Source: Planctomycetota bacterium
GTDB taxonomy: Bacteria > Planctomycetota > Phycisphaerae > Tepidisphaerales > Tepidisphaeraceae
NCBI GenBank assembly: GCA_029777755.1
Contig: JAKORQ010000198.1
Span: 1 to 11,301 of the forward strand
Direction: 5' to 3'
Length of the DNA stretch: 11,301 bases
Shown here: piece by piece, positions 1 through 7,356 of the stretch
Numbering within the stretch: the first letter of the stretch is position 1
Layout: the number at the start of each line of letters is the position of its first letter
Notes under the pieces: generated by a model
Database searches by the model: none
Told to the model about the DNA's origin: nothing
What the model saw: the letters and a program-made list of their open reading frames with translations, nothing else
Position numbers and translations under genes: made by a program

Positions 1-1016
1 ACGCCGGGGAGCTTCACGCTCTGGTCGACCTGCGCCTCTATCAGCACGGTGAGCTGGCTGCCGCCCTTGACGATGGACGCCACCTCGTCGCCGGACTTGA
101 GCGTCACCCGGCGGATGTAACCGCGCGAGTTGCCGAAGCGCATGCGCTCCTTGCCGTTGGGGTCGCCGGTTCGCTGCACCACCTGGTTGAACTGCCGCGC
201 CTGGGCGTCCTTAACCTCCATGAGATACATCTCGGTGGCGGTCTCGCAGTCGCCGATGAAGCGCATATGCCCGGCCTGGAGGTACATTGCCCGTGTGCAA
301 TAGGCCCGCACCATGTTCACATCGTGCGTCACCAGCAAGATGGTCGTACCGCTGGCCACCATCTTCTCGATGTGGTGCATGCACTTGAACTGGAAAGCGG
401 CGTCACCTACTGCCAGTGCCTCATCCACCACGAGGATGTCGGCATCGACATTGGTGGCGATGGCGAATGCCAGGCGCACGAACATGCCGCTGGAGTAGGT
501 CTTTACGGGCTGATCGATGAACGGCCCGATATCGGCGAACTCGATGATGTTGTTGATTCGCTCGGCGATGAGCCGGCGTGGCAGGCCTAGGATCGCGCCG
601 TTCATGTAGATATTCTCGCGGCCGGTGAACTCGGGGTTGAATCCCGAGCCCAGCTCCAGCAGGGCGGCCACGCGCCCGCGGCGATGGTAGCAGCCGGCCG
701 AGGGTCGCAAAACTCCCGCGAGGATCTGCAGCAGCGTGCTCTTGCCCGAGCCATTTCGGCCGATGACGCCCAGCACTTCGCCCCTGCGCACCGTGAAATC
801 CAGATCGCGCAGCGCCCAGAACTCGCGGTAATACTGTTTCCTGCCGAAGGAGAACGCCTGCTTGAGCCGATCGGTGGACTTGTCGAAAAGCTGGTACATC
901 TTGCCGAGCTTCTCGATGCGCAAGACCCAGTCTTCCGGCAGTTTCTGCGCCGGCTGCTGCCGTGGCGCATCGGCCGGCTGCGCCTGCGTGGCGGTGGCGG
1001 CAGGGTCACATTGCAT
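1..1016 (-). CDS. ABC transporter ATP-binding protein, Wzt-like polysaccharide exporter (3' end cut by window edge)
   Basis: This is the nucleotide-binding subunit of an ABC-2 exporter that, by family, drives movement of a lipid-linked polysaccharide or teichoic-acid-like polymer across the inner membrane. The frame is open from an ATG at 1016 to the window edge, giving 338 residues. Visible motifs are Walker A (GRNGSGKST, about 86-94), the ABC signature YSSGM (174-178), Walker B ILVVDE (194-199) and the H-loop TH (230-231). After about residue 270 the sequence (RFGNSRGYIRRVTL...) resembles the start of a Wzt-type C-terminal glycan-binding domain, not a bare ATPase. The start is supported by GGAGGT nine bases upstream and by an 11-nt overlap with the permease stop, which indicates translational coupling. 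The short Ala/Gln/Pro-rich N-terminus is not typical and may be a linker. The glycan is unknown; alternatives are TagH-like or capsule exporters. Confidence 0.93.
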   Translation of the reverse strand, partial: MQCDPAATATQAQPADAPRQQPAQKLPEDWVLRIEKLGKMYQLFDKSTDRLKQAFSFGRKQYYREFWALRDLDFTVRRGEVLGVIGRNGSGKSTLLQILAGVLRPSAGCYHRRGRVAALLELGSGFNPEFTGRENIYMNGAILGLPRRLIAERINNIIEFADIGPFIDQPVKTYSSGMFVRLAFAIATNVDADILVVDEALAVGDAAFQFKCMHHIEKMVASGTTILLVTHDVNMVRAYCTRAMYLQAGHMRFIGDCETATEMYLMEVKDAQARQFNQVVQRTGDPNGKERMRFGNSRGYIRRVTLKSGDEVASIVKGGSQLTVLIEAQVDQSVKLPG

Positions 1017-1899
1017 CGGCGAAGTACCTCCGCACCTTCATGAACAGAATGTAGCCGGCCATGGCGATCCCGCCGGATGCCAGCGTCACCCAGCCGAGGC
1101 TGGCCCAGTGAGGCATCTGCCCCTCGATCGCCACCAGGCGGGCGTTCTCAACGATAGTCACAAACGGGTTCAGCAGTGTCAGTGTCCTTGAGACCAGCGG
1201 AAACTCGGCGAAGCGCGCCATCGGGTAGACGATGGGGGTGAGGAAGAAAAGAAGCTGCACCACCGGGCCAACCGCCTGGCCGAGGTCGCGGAAGAACACG
1301 CCCATGGCCGCCAGCGCCCAGGAGACGCCCAGCGTCACCAGCGCCGCCGGGACAAACATCAGCGGCAGGAGGAGGATCGTCCAGGGGATGTATCCCACAG
1401 CGAGGTAGATCACCAGCATCTGGATGACCAGCGTCATCGCGGCATGCACCAGTGAGGCGATGACGGCCGACACTCCCAGCAGTTCCAGCGGGAATACCGC
1501 CTTTTTCACGAAGTTGGGGTTGGTGGTGATCATGGTGGAGGCCCGTCCCACCACCTCGGAAAAGACGCTGTACATGATGATGCCCATGAACAGGTTCATG
1601 GGGTATTCCAGCGCCGGGCGGATGAGCTTGCCTTCCAGCGATGAGCCTGCCCACGCATGCCGGCCCATGGCGCCGAAGACCAGCGTGAACACCGCTAACG
1701 TCATCAGCGGGGTGAGCAGTGCCCAGAGGATGCCCAGGTAACTGCCGCGGTATCGGCCGACGATCTCGCGGCGGGCGAGCTGCCTGAGCAGTTCGTGGTG
1801 CCGCCAGATGGTGCGCAGGGGTGCCGTCGGGCTGATGAAACGCCGAATGGGGTCGCCGCGATCGGCGTGCACAGTTATGACGGCCAGCTCTTCAGACAT
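1006..1899 (-). CDS. ABC-2 type polysaccharide export permease, Wzm-like
   Basis: This integral membrane partner of the downstream ATPase has 297 residues, close to the usual Wzm/TagG length of about 260-300. The cytoplasmic N-terminus (about 1-50) leads into the family hallmark RYRGSYLGILWALLTPL (49-65), followed by about six hydrophobic segments near 55-76, 102-118, 138-168, 172-200, 208-228 and 266-287. The loop NPNFVKKAVFPLELL (127-141) is also typical of this family. It probably forms a homodimeric channel for an undecaprenyl-linked glycan. The gene is first in its pair and overlaps the ATPase start. No glycosyltransferases lie inside the window to identify the polymer. There is no Shine-Dalgarno sequence before the ATG; instead TATAAT ends nine bases upstream, suggesting a leaderless or near-leaderless transcript. 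Confidence 0.95.
   Translation of the reverse strand: MSEELAVITVHADRGDPIRRFISPTAPLRTIWRHHELLRQLARREIVGRYRGSYLGILWALLTPLMTLAVFTLVFGAMGRHAWAGSSLEGKLIRPALEYPMNLFMGIIMYSVFSEVVGRASTMITTNPNFVKKAVFPLELLGVSAVIASLVHAAMTLVIQMLVIYLAVGYIPWTILLLPLMFVPAALVTLGVSWALAAMGVFFRDLGQAVGPVVQLLFFLTPIVYPMARFAEFPLVSRTLTLLNPFVTIVENARLVAIEGQMPHWASLGWVTLASGGIAMAGYILFMKVRRYFADAM
1026..1031 (-). promoter_or_regulatory. Ribosome binding site GGAGGT fixing the ATPase start
   Basis: GGAGGT on the minus strand lies nine bases before the ATG at 1016, inside the permease coding sequence. It decides between the ATG at 1016 and other start triplets nearby in other frames, and only the 1016 frame contains the Walker motifs. Confidence 0.8.
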
Positions 1900-1908
1900 C
1901 GTGGGCGG

Positions 1909-1914
1909 ATTATA
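1909..1914 (-). promoter_or_regulatory. Candidate -10 box (TATAAT) for the exporter genes
   Basis: A perfect TATAAT on the minus strand ends nine bases before the permease ATG. The expected transcription start would fall on or within about three bases of the start codon, so the message would be leaderless. No convincing -35 hexamer stands 16-18 bases upstream (TGCCGC at 1932-1937), so the call rests on the -10 box and its position. Confidence 0.45.
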
Positions 1915-1944
1915 CGGTCGCTGGAGCGATAGCGGCAGGGGGCA

Positions 1945-2154
1945 TCAGCGACGCGGCACGGGCGGCGGGTTGCTGGTGCCACTTTCCCGGGCGGCCGCGG
2001 CGGCCGCCGCCTCCCGACTGAAAGCGGGGGCGTAGTAGCCGCGCCGTTCCTCGGCCGTTACGCCGAGCCTTTGGGGCTGATAGTCAGTCTCCAGGCCGCT
2101 TCGGCAGCCGGAGAGCAGACAGATTGCGAAAGTTGCCGTGAAAATACGCTTCAC
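1945..2154 (-). CDS. Small lipoprotein, hypothetical
   Basis: The protein has 69 residues from a GTG start. It opens with a lipoprotein signal peptide: basic VKR, a short hydrophobic stretch, then a lipobox LLSGC with the lipidated cysteine near residue 15. The mature part is about 55 residues and polar. It contains the phrase RLGVTAEERRGYYAP, then a helix-prone SRE-A7-RE segment, and ends in a Pro-rich tail. No enzymatic domain is visible and I do not recognise a family. GGAG five bases upstream favours the GTG at 2154 over upstream in-frame starts, which would bury the signal peptide behind extra residues. The gene lies 45 bases upstream of the exporter permease on the same strand and could be an envelope accessory, but the permease seems to have its own promoter. 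Confidence 0.7.
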   Translation of the reverse strand: MKRIFTATFAICLLSGCRSGLETDYQPQRLGVTAEERRGYYAPAFSREAAAAAAARESGTSNPPPVPRR

Positions 2155-2159
2155 CAATG

Positions 2160-2163
2160 CTCC
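2160..2163 (-). promoter_or_regulatory. Ribosome binding site GGAG of the lipoprotein gene
   Basis: GGAG on the minus strand with a five-base spacer to the GTG at 2154. It is the main reason for choosing this start, since the spacing to the TTG at 2157 would be too short. Confidence 0.5.
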
Positions 2164-2168
2164 AACGC

Positions 2169-2197
2169 TTAACTTCCGTGACGACTCAGAGCATACT
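2169..2197 (+). promoter_or_regulatory. Candidate promoter for the methyltransferase
   Basis: TTAACT (2169-2174) and CATACT (2192-2197) are separated by 17 bases, each matching the sigma-70 consensus at four of six positions. The predicted start near 2204 lies just before the ATG at 2208, which supports that ATG over the one at 2157. Confidence 0.35.
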
Positions 2198-2218
2198 CGG
2201 CGCAGCAATGGTTGTCGA
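2190..2218 (-). promoter_or_regulatory. Candidate promoter for the lipoprotein gene
   Basis: On the minus strand TCGACA (2213-2218, five of six to TTGACA) is followed after 17 bases by TATGCT (2190-2195, four of six). The predicted start near 2183 gives a leader of about 29 bases that contains the GGAG ribosome binding site. It overlaps the opposite promoter at the -10 boxes. Confidence 0.45.
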
Positions 2219-3008
2219 CGTGAAACAGGCAGATGCCCGCGACGCGACGCGCCTGCACGATCAGCTACTATGGCGGATCATGCTGCGCTATGCGGTGGTG
2301 ACCGAGTCGATGCAGATCGGCCCGATCTCGTTTGAGTTTACCCGCGTGGCCGACCCTGACCGTGTGCTGGATGAGGTTGCCCAGGAAGAGGATCGCCGGG
2401 AGAAACTTACCGGGAAGCGCAAGCGCGAGGATGAACTGCATCTGCCCTACTGGGCCGAGCTGTGGGACAGCTCGATCGGCCTGGCGCATTTCCTGGTTCG
2501 GCAATGGGCGTTCTGCGGGGCGGGTGAGTCGCGACTGGCGCAGTTCGCCCGCGAGCAGATAAGGAACCCCCAGCGCGCGGTTCGCGCAATCGACGTGGGT
2601 TGTGGAATGGGGCTGGCCGGGGTGTCGGCCGCCCGGCTGGGGCTTCATGTGCTGTTTGCCGACCTGGAGCCGCCGGCGCTGCTGTTTGCCAGGTTAAACA
2701 GCCTGCCGGACCGCGAACGCTGCCGCTATCGCAGGGTGAACTGGCAGATCGACCGCCTGCAGGAACGGTTCGATTTCATCCTTGGCGCTGACATCGTCTA
2801 CGACCGCAGCCAGTGGAGCTTTCTGCACACCTTTTTTGAAGCGCACCTTGCACCCGGGGGCGCCGTGCTGATCGGCGAGCCGGGCAGATCCAGCGGCGAG
2901 GAGTTTGAGCCGTGGATCAGCGCCCGCGGCTGGCGCATGGCCCGCTTCAACCAGGAGATCCCCGGCCGGCGGGAGCCGATCCGGCTCCTGCAACTCACGC
3001 GCGACTGA
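2208..3008 (+). CDS. Class I SAM-dependent methyltransferase (METTL21/Methyltransf_16-like)
   Basis: The predicted product is a 266-residue soluble methyltransferase. Visible motifs are HLPYWAELWDSSIGLA (78-93), the SAM-binding motif I IDVGCGMGLAGV (128-139), the acidic residue after strand 2 in FADLEP (150-155), and motif IV GADIVYD (193-199). The YW-x-E-LW-DS entry plus D-x-G-x-G-x-GLAG and D-x-x-Y is characteristic of the lysine-methyltransferase-like family of METTL21 and nicotinamide N-methyltransferase relatives. Bacterial members may methylate proteins, but the substrate here is unknown. An in-frame ATG at 2157 would add 17 residues. I prefer 2208 because it leaves room for promoters between the two divergent starts and lies just after a candidate -10; neither ATG has a Shine-Dalgarno. 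The stop lies two bases from the convergent oxidoreductase stop. Confidence 0.85.
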   Translation: MVVDVKQADARDATRLHDQLLWRIMLRYAVVTESMQIGPISFEFTRVADPDRVLDEVAQEEDRREKLTGKRKREDELHLPYWAELWDSSIGLAHFLVRQWAFCGAGESRLAQFAREQIRNPQRAVRAIDVGCGMGLAGVSAARLGLHVLFADLEPPALLFARLNSLPDRERCRYRRVNWQIDRLQERFDFILGADIVYDRSQWSFLHTFFEAHLAPGGAVLIGEPGRSSGEEFEPWISARGWRMARFNQEIPGRREPIRLLQLTRD

Positions 3009-3018
3009 AGCTATCGCG
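3000..3018. terminator. Small inverted repeat across two convergent stop codons
   Basis: CGCGA (3000-3004) and TCGCG (3014-3018) form a five-base-pair stem with a nine-base loop that contains both stop codons. It could act in both directions, but there is no T tract on either side, so intrinsic termination is only a weak suggestion. Confidence 0.25.
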
Positions 3019-4201
3019 ATTCCTCCAGGTAGGCCTTGGCAGAATCGCCCAGTGCCTCCTGCAGCAGGTCCTTCACTTGGATGGTTGTGCCATGGACGGA
3101 GCCGCTGGCTGTCTGCTGGCCGCAGGCGAGGCTGCGCTCCGCCGCCTCCAGTACGACGGTGGTCCAGAAACCAAGTTCGACGCTGCTCATCATGCGCTCG
3201 CGCTGCTCGGGGGAGAGCTTGCCATTGCGATCTGCCAGGAACTTCTGGTACAGCCGCCCGGGGCGGCTCATGCCGTAGCCGGTGACGGTGCCGTCGGCCT
3301 CGAAATTGCGGAACAGCGGATTGCGCTCCACGATCCCCTCGCTGGTGAGCTCGTGGTAGCCGGGTGTGTCGATACCCAGGTCTATCATGCCATCGGTGCA
3401 GATGATGCGGGCCGACTGAACGGTGGTGGCGTGGGCGGTGTTGGGCAGGTGCCAACCGGTGACGATGTGGGCGACCGCGCCATTCTCCAGCGTGATCTCG
3501 GTGTCGCACAGGTCGTAACCATTGACGGGAATGGGGCTGAGGCTGGGCAGCTTCTGCTTCCACCCGTGGGCGCGGACGGCAACCGGGCGGAGATTGACGA
3601 TGCCAAAGAAGGCGTCGGCCATGTGCACGGTGAGGAAGGAGATTGGCGAGTTCTTCTCCGCGAAATCAGGCGAAGCGAAGAAGCGCGGCGAGTGGTTGGG
3701 GTCGGCCACCAGCAGCTTGTCGATCATGTACCAGATGGAGGACTGCACCTGTCCATACTGTCCCTGCTGGTAGCGGGCGGCCGCCTCCTTCAGGCGTGGA
3801 TCGTCGCGCTTGTGGAAGTCGATCCCCAGCAACCTCCCTGATCGGCGGGCGGCTGAGATCATGCGATGGGCAGCGCCCACGGTGTCGGCCGTCGGCTTGG
3901 GAACCAGTACATCCAGCCCGCTCTCCAGCGCATATACCGTGGGTTTCTCATGCAGGTGATCCGGCGTGTTCACCTGCACCGCATCCAGCGCCACGTCGCG
4001 GATCATCTGCTGGTAGCTGGTAAAGCGGCGACTGGCGGGGATGTCGTACCTGTCGCAGAAGTCGGCCAGTGCCTTCGGGTCGGGATCGCAGGCGGCCTCG
4101 ATCGACAGCAGATGCGAGTACTCGCTGCTGAAGTAGAGATACTGGTAGATCTCTCGAACCACCGACCCGGTACCGATGATGCCAAGACGCAGCTTATCCA
4201 T
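3011..4201 (-). CDS. Gfo/Idh/MocA family NAD(P)-dependent oxidoreductase
   Basis: The protein has 396 residues, a normal length for this family of sugar and inositol dehydrogenases. The N-terminal Rossmann fold shows GIIGTG (7-12), and an acidic residue after strand 2 (CDPD, about 38-41) suggests NAD preference. The usual EKP motif, whose lysine takes part in catalysis, reads VPKPTA (100-105), so the lysine (102) is kept but the preceding Glu is Pro. The C-terminal alpha/beta domain has TVHMADAFFG (191-200), matching the family H-x-x-D catalytic element. There is no signal peptide, so it is cytoplasmic. The start overlaps the M20 stop by eight bases and has AGGAAAGG at 4211-4218. It is the last gene of the LacI operon. 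The likely role is oxidation or reduction of a sugar-like hydroxyl; the substrate cannot be read. Confidence 0.92.
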   Translation of the reverse strand: MDKLRLGIIGTGSVVREIYQYLYFSSEYSHLLSIEAACDPDPKALADFCDRYDIPASRRFTSYQQMIRDVALDAVQVNTPDHLHEKPTVYALESGLDVLVPKPTADTVGAAHRMISAARRSGRLLGIDFHKRDDPRLKEAAARYQQGQYGQVQSSIWYMIDKLLVADPNHSPRFFASPDFAEKNSPISFLTVHMADAFFGIVNLRPVAVRAHGWKQKLPSLSPIPVNGYDLCDTEITLENGAVAHIVTGWHLPNTAHATTVQSARIICTDGMIDLGIDTPGYHELTSEGIVERNPLFRNFEADGTVTGYGMSRPGRLYQKFLADRNGKLSPEQRERMMSSVELGFWTTVVLEAAERSLACGQQTASGSVHGTTIQVKDLLQEALGDSAKAYLEESR

Positions 4202-5921
4202 TGACTGATGCCTTTCCTGTGATCTGTGAGATTGTTCCTGCCAGGCGCATTAGGTAATGCGCCAGGAAGTCGGCGAAGCCGGCGATGTCGTCGATGCGGC
4301 ATTGCTCGTTGTCCGAGTGGGCATGCACGAGCTGGCCGGGGCCGCCGGTGAGGACTGTCATCTGCGGATACTCGCAGGCGAAGATGCGCGAGTCGCATGA
4401 TACATCCCAGCCGCGAATCGGCTGATCCTGCCAGATGCCGGCTGACTTTGCCGCATCGATGGCGCAGAGCATCTCCGGGGAATCGGGCCGGCCGGCGAAT
4501 GCCGCGTTGTGCAGCTTCTCAAAACTGACGCGAAACGCCTGCTCGATGCCCGAGTCATCCGCCCCGATGAAGCGGGCGTAGTTGCGGGCGCCGCGATGCA
4601 CGGCGGCGGTGATTCGCCGCATGACCTGAGGCATGTCGTGCGTGGGCAAAAATCCCTGCCCGCCCTCCATGACCAGCGAGTCGGTCGACTCCTGGCCGAG
4701 CAGATTCATCGTCATCCTTGCGCCCGCGGCCGACTCGATGGCGGCGCGACTGCGCAGGATCGCGCGAACGATGCTGGCCATCTTGGTAATGGCGCAGTCG
4801 TTCTGGAGGATCGAGCCCATATGTCCCGTCGAGCCGTGTATCTGCACGACAAAGCCATCGGGACCGGGCACCAGGTCATAGTGATGATCGACCTTCGGCT
4901 TGCCGGTACTGTCCATCACCTTTGTCTTGTCGCCGTAGACGCCCACATACTCGGCGACGGCAAACTCAATCACATCGGTGATGAGGCGGTTCACGCGCTG
5001 CGCGTTGGCCAACGGGCTGGCGAAGCAGATCGCGAAATCCACCCGGCCATTGATGCGCGAGGGATGCTCGCCGAATGGCCCGATGATGCCGTGGCAGGTC
5101 TGTACCGGCCGATGCGGAAACAGCTCATGGTCGCTCTCGGCCCGCAGTGCCCGGCCTTCCTTCTCCATCTCCTCGACTATGAACGCGGATGCCTCGAAGC
5201 AGTTGAGCGAACCTGCCGGCACATTTGCCTCGAGCTTGTACCAGAGCGCCCCGCGATTGCCGGGGTGGAGGCGGCTGCCGGTACACTCCAGCACCAGCAG
5301 GTTCTCGTAGCGCTTCTTCAGCTCACGATCTATCGCCAGCGAGAGCGAGCCATTGCCGCCCATCTCCTCATCGATCACCAGCATGGCGGTGATGCCTCTA
5401 TGGAGAACGGCGCCGGTTGCGCGGCAGTGTTCGCCGATCAGCTTGAGGGCGGCCATCAGGGCTACCACCGGCCCCTTGTCGTCGCAGGCTCCGCGTCCAT
5501 AGACGATGCCATCCTCCACGCGGGGTGGGATGTATGGCTGAACCACGTCTATATGGGCGTTGACGGCCGGCCCGGGCGCTTCGCCGCCGACGAAGAACAG
5601 CAGGTTGCAGCGTCCGCCATAGGCGTCGGCCGCAGTGATCGTCTTGCGCTGTTGCGAGATGGCGTAGTACGGCCGCGAGTAGAACGGGTGCTGCTGGATC
5701 TCCGGCCGGATCGGCTTGCGCTGCGAGCGAAAGCCGGGTAAGGCAAAGCTACTTGCCTCGCGCTCCAGCACCTGGAATACCGCATCCTCGGCCAGGCGCA
5801 GTGAATCCAGGTCCGCGCGCGGCGTGGTGTCGATGCGGCAGATCTCCAGCAGAAGATCCTGGATGTACTGCCGCATGGCCGGCGTCCTGGCCGAGAGTGC
5901 CAGTGGCGTGTCGCTGCTCAT
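4194..5921 (-). CDS. M20-family zinc metallopeptidase/deacylase, unusually long
   Basis: This is a 575-residue di-metal amidohydrolase of the ArgE/DapE/CPG2/carnosinase superfamily. Visible active-site elements are H123-x-D125 (NAHIDVV), the bridging Asp in GRGACDDKG (142-150), the catalytic and ligand pair E185-E186 in IDEEMGG, E212 in LECTG as probable third ligand, and H535 in AHSDNE near the C-terminus. The lid-type histidine lies in HGSTGHMGS (362-370). Most family members have about 370-480 residues; the surplus is mainly an insert of about 120 residues between the third ligand and the lid histidine. There is no signal peptide, so it is cytoplasmic. The ATG at 5921 is chosen over an upstream in-frame extension because AGGGAG stands six bases before it and the start then lies 13 bases after the aminotransferase stop. 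The reaction is probably hydrolysis of an N-acyl or dipeptide bond; substrate unknown. Confidence 0.92.
   Translation of the reverse strand: MSSDTPLALSARTPAMRQYIQDLLLEICRIDTTPRADLDSLRLAEDAVFQVLEREASSFALPGFRSQRKPIRPEIQQHPFYSRPYYAISQQRKTITAADAYGGRCNLLFFVGGEAPGPAVNAHIDVVQPYIPPRVEDGIVYGRGACDDKGPVVALMAALKLIGEHCRATGAVLHRGITAMLVIDEEMGGNGSLSLAIDRELKKRYENLLVLECTGSRLHPGNRGALWYKLEANVPAGSLNCFEASAFIVEEMEKEGRALRAESDHELFPHRPVQTCHGIIGPFGEHPSRINGRVDFAICFASPLANAQRVNRLITDVIEFAVAEYVGVYGDKTKVMDSTGKPKVDHHYDLVPGPDGFVVQIHGSTGHMGSILQNDCAITKMASIVRAILRSRAAIESAAGARMTMNLLGQESTDSLVMEGGQGFLPTHDMPQVMRRITAAVHRGARNYARFIGADDSGIEQAFRVSFEKLHNAAFAGRPDSPEMLCAIDAAKSAGIWQDQPIRGWDVSCDSRIFACEYPQMTVLTGGPGQLVHAHSDNEQCRIDDIAGFADFLAHYLMRLAGTISQITGKASVNG
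4211..4218 (-). promoter_or_regulatory. Ribosome binding site AGGAAAGG of the oxidoreductase
   Basis: AGGAAAGG on the minus strand, nine bases before the ATG at 4201 and inside the end of the M20 gene. It supports coupled translation across the eight-base overlap. Confidence 0.55.
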
Positions 5922-5927
5922 CTGCTT

Positions 5928-5933
5928 CTCCCT
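5928..5933 (-). promoter_or_regulatory. Ribosome binding site AGGGAG deciding the M20 start
   Basis: AGGGAG lies six bases before the ATG at 5921, just after the aminotransferase stop. It argues against an in-frame upstream start near 5975, which would overlap the aminotransferase and add 18 residues of no visible homology. Confidence 0.7.
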
Positions 5934-5934
5934 G

Positions 5935-7329
5935 TTAGCGGGCCAGCGCCGCCGGGCCATGCAGCGCGACGGCAAACGATTCCTCGATTACTTCCATCGC
6001 CTCGTGCACGGCATCGGCCTCGATCGTCAGCGGCGGTGAGAGCTTGACGCTCGCGCCCGCGTAGCCGACCGGGGCAAACAGCATCACCCCGCGCTGCACG
6101 GCCGCCCCAACGACCTTCCACGCCAGGTGGGGATCCGGCTCGCTACTGCCGGGCTTCGTGCAATGCAGTGAAGCAACCAGTCCCTTGCCATGATGGGCGA
6201 TGATCACATCTGAGAAGCGCTGCCGGATGCGGGCGCACCGGGCCTGCAAAACTTCGCCGACCTCGCGAGCACGCTCGACGAGGTTCTCCTCGAGAATGAT
6301 CTTCAGGCTGGCGGCCGCCGCCGCGCAACAGACGGGGTTGCCCGAGTGCGTACTGGTCATCGAGCCGGGCGGGAACATGTCCAGCAGCTCCGGCCTGCCA
6401 ATCACCGCGCTAAGCGGCAGCGAACCACTGATCCCCTTGCCGCAGGCGATCAGGTCCGGCTGGATGCCGTAGTGCTCAAATCCCCAGAATCGGCCGGTCC
6501 GCCCAAACCCGGCCTGCACCTCATCCAGCACCAGCACGGCCTTGTGCTGGTCACACCAGCGGCGCAGCTTCTGCATGTACTGCGGCGGCGCGAAGCTGGA
6601 GTTGCCGCCCTGGTAAGTCTCGCTAAGCACGCCGCAGACGCGATCGGGATCAATGCCACGCTCAGCCAGCGCACGCTCGAAAGCAGAGAAATCGTTCTCC
6701 TCCTTGCGCGAGCGGATGCCGCCGTCGGGGAAAGGCACGGTGATAAAGTGCTCATCCGGGTAGCCGATCCATTCCTTGAGGCTGGGGATGCCGCCGGCCC
6801 GCTGCGAGCCAAAGGTTCGCCCGTGGAAGGCGTTCTCGAATGTCACGAGGACCGGATCCTTCTTGCCGCTGCGCCGGCCGTACTCGCGGCAGAGCTTTAT
6901 GCACAGCTCCACCGCCTCTGAGCCGGTGGAGAGCAGCATCACCTTATCATCCTTGTGTGGGGCCTGCTTCTGCAGAAGCGCGGTAAGCTCGCGCCGGGCC
7001 GCGTTGGCGAAACAGTAGCTGGTGAGCAGAGGACCTGATGCCTGCTGGACGATGGCCTGGACCATCTGCTTTCGTCCATGCCCGGCGTTGGTGATCAGCA
7101 CGCCGGAGGAAAAGTCGATCCAGCGGTTGCCCCATGCGTCATAGACGCTGAAGTTCTCAGCTCGATCCCACACGATCGGCGGCTGCCCTTCCATGCACAG
7201 CGGCTCATTCTTGCGCAGCTCCTCGAGGATCGGTATCGACTCGGGGTGGGGAATCGGCGAACAGATCGTCCGGTACTTCGTGTGGACCGGCTCAACCTCT
7301 ACCGGCACGATCGGATATGGATCTCCCAT
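5935..7329 (-). CDS. Class III PLP-dependent aminotransferase
   Basis: The protein has 464 residues, matching the GABA, ornithine and omega-amino-acid aminotransferase family. Domains in order are an N-terminal segment with IDFSSGVLITNAGHG (71-85), phosphate-binding STGSEA (134-139), AFHGRT (167-172), the PLP-pyridine aspartate in VLDEVQAGFGRTG (267-279), the Schiff-base lysine 298 in IACGKG, and TSTHSGNP (325-332). The C-terminal motif reads VKLSPPLTI, where many relatives have Arg before the PPL to bind the carboxylate of glutamate or 2-oxoglutarate; here it is Lys 429. It probably moves an amino group between an omega-amine and a keto acid. The ATG at 7329 has AAGGAG eight bases upstream and follows the LacI stop by 27 bases, so it lies in that operon. 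It is cytoplasmic. Substrate and acceptor are unknown. Confidence 0.94.
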   Translation of the reverse strand: MGDPYPIVPVEVEPVHTKYRTICSPIPHPESIPILEELRKNEPLCMEGQPPIVWDRAENFSVYDAWGNRWIDFSSGVLITNAGHGRKQMVQAIVQQASGPLLTSYCFANAARRELTALLQKQAPHKDDKVMLLSTGSEAVELCIKLCREYGRRSGKKDPVLVTFENAFHGRTFGSQRAGGIPSLKEWIGYPDEHFITVPFPDGGIRSRKEENDFSAFERALAERGIDPDRVCGVLSETYQGGNSSFAPPQYMQKLRRWCDQHKAVLVLDEVQAGFGRTGRFWGFEHYGIQPDLIACGKGISGSLPLSAVIGRPELLDMFPPGSMTSTHSGNPVCCAAAAASLKIILEENLVERAREVGEVLQARCARIRQRFSDVIIAHHGKGLVASLHCTKPGSSEPDPHLAWKVVGAAVQRGVMLFAPVGYAGASVKLSPPLTIEADAVHEAMEVIEESFAVALHGPAALAR

Positions 7330-7337
7330 GACATGTT

Positions 7338-7343
7338 CTCCTT
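7338..7343 (-). promoter_or_regulatory. Ribosome binding site AAGGAG of the aminotransferase
   Basis: AAGGAG on the minus strand, eight bases before the ATG at 7329. It also argues against an out-of-frame ATG five bases further upstream. Confidence 0.6.
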
Positions 7344-7356
7344 GTGGGGCCGGCCA

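Noticed and set aside
602..1009. Minus-strand frame starting GTG at 1009
   Set aside because: Arg/Ser-rich translation without motifs; the Walker A, signature and Walker B of the ATPase are in the frame of the ATG at 1016.
1988..2011. GC-rich tract as a regulatory repeat
   Set aside because: It is coding: seven alanine codons in the lipoprotein, in frame and fully explained by the protein.
2694..3841. Long open frames antisense to or overlapping the oxidoreductase and methyltransferase (2694-3563 minus, 2912-3841 plus)
   Set aside because: Both cross real genes and translate to low-complexity Arg/Pro/His or Gly/Ala-rich sequence; the Rossmann and SAM motifs lie in other frames.
4509..5741. 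410-codon open frame on the plus strand opposite the M20 gene
   Set aside because: It is an antisense shadow in GC-rich DNA: the opposite strand carries a full set of M20 active-site motifs, and this frame's translation shows no domain or signal.
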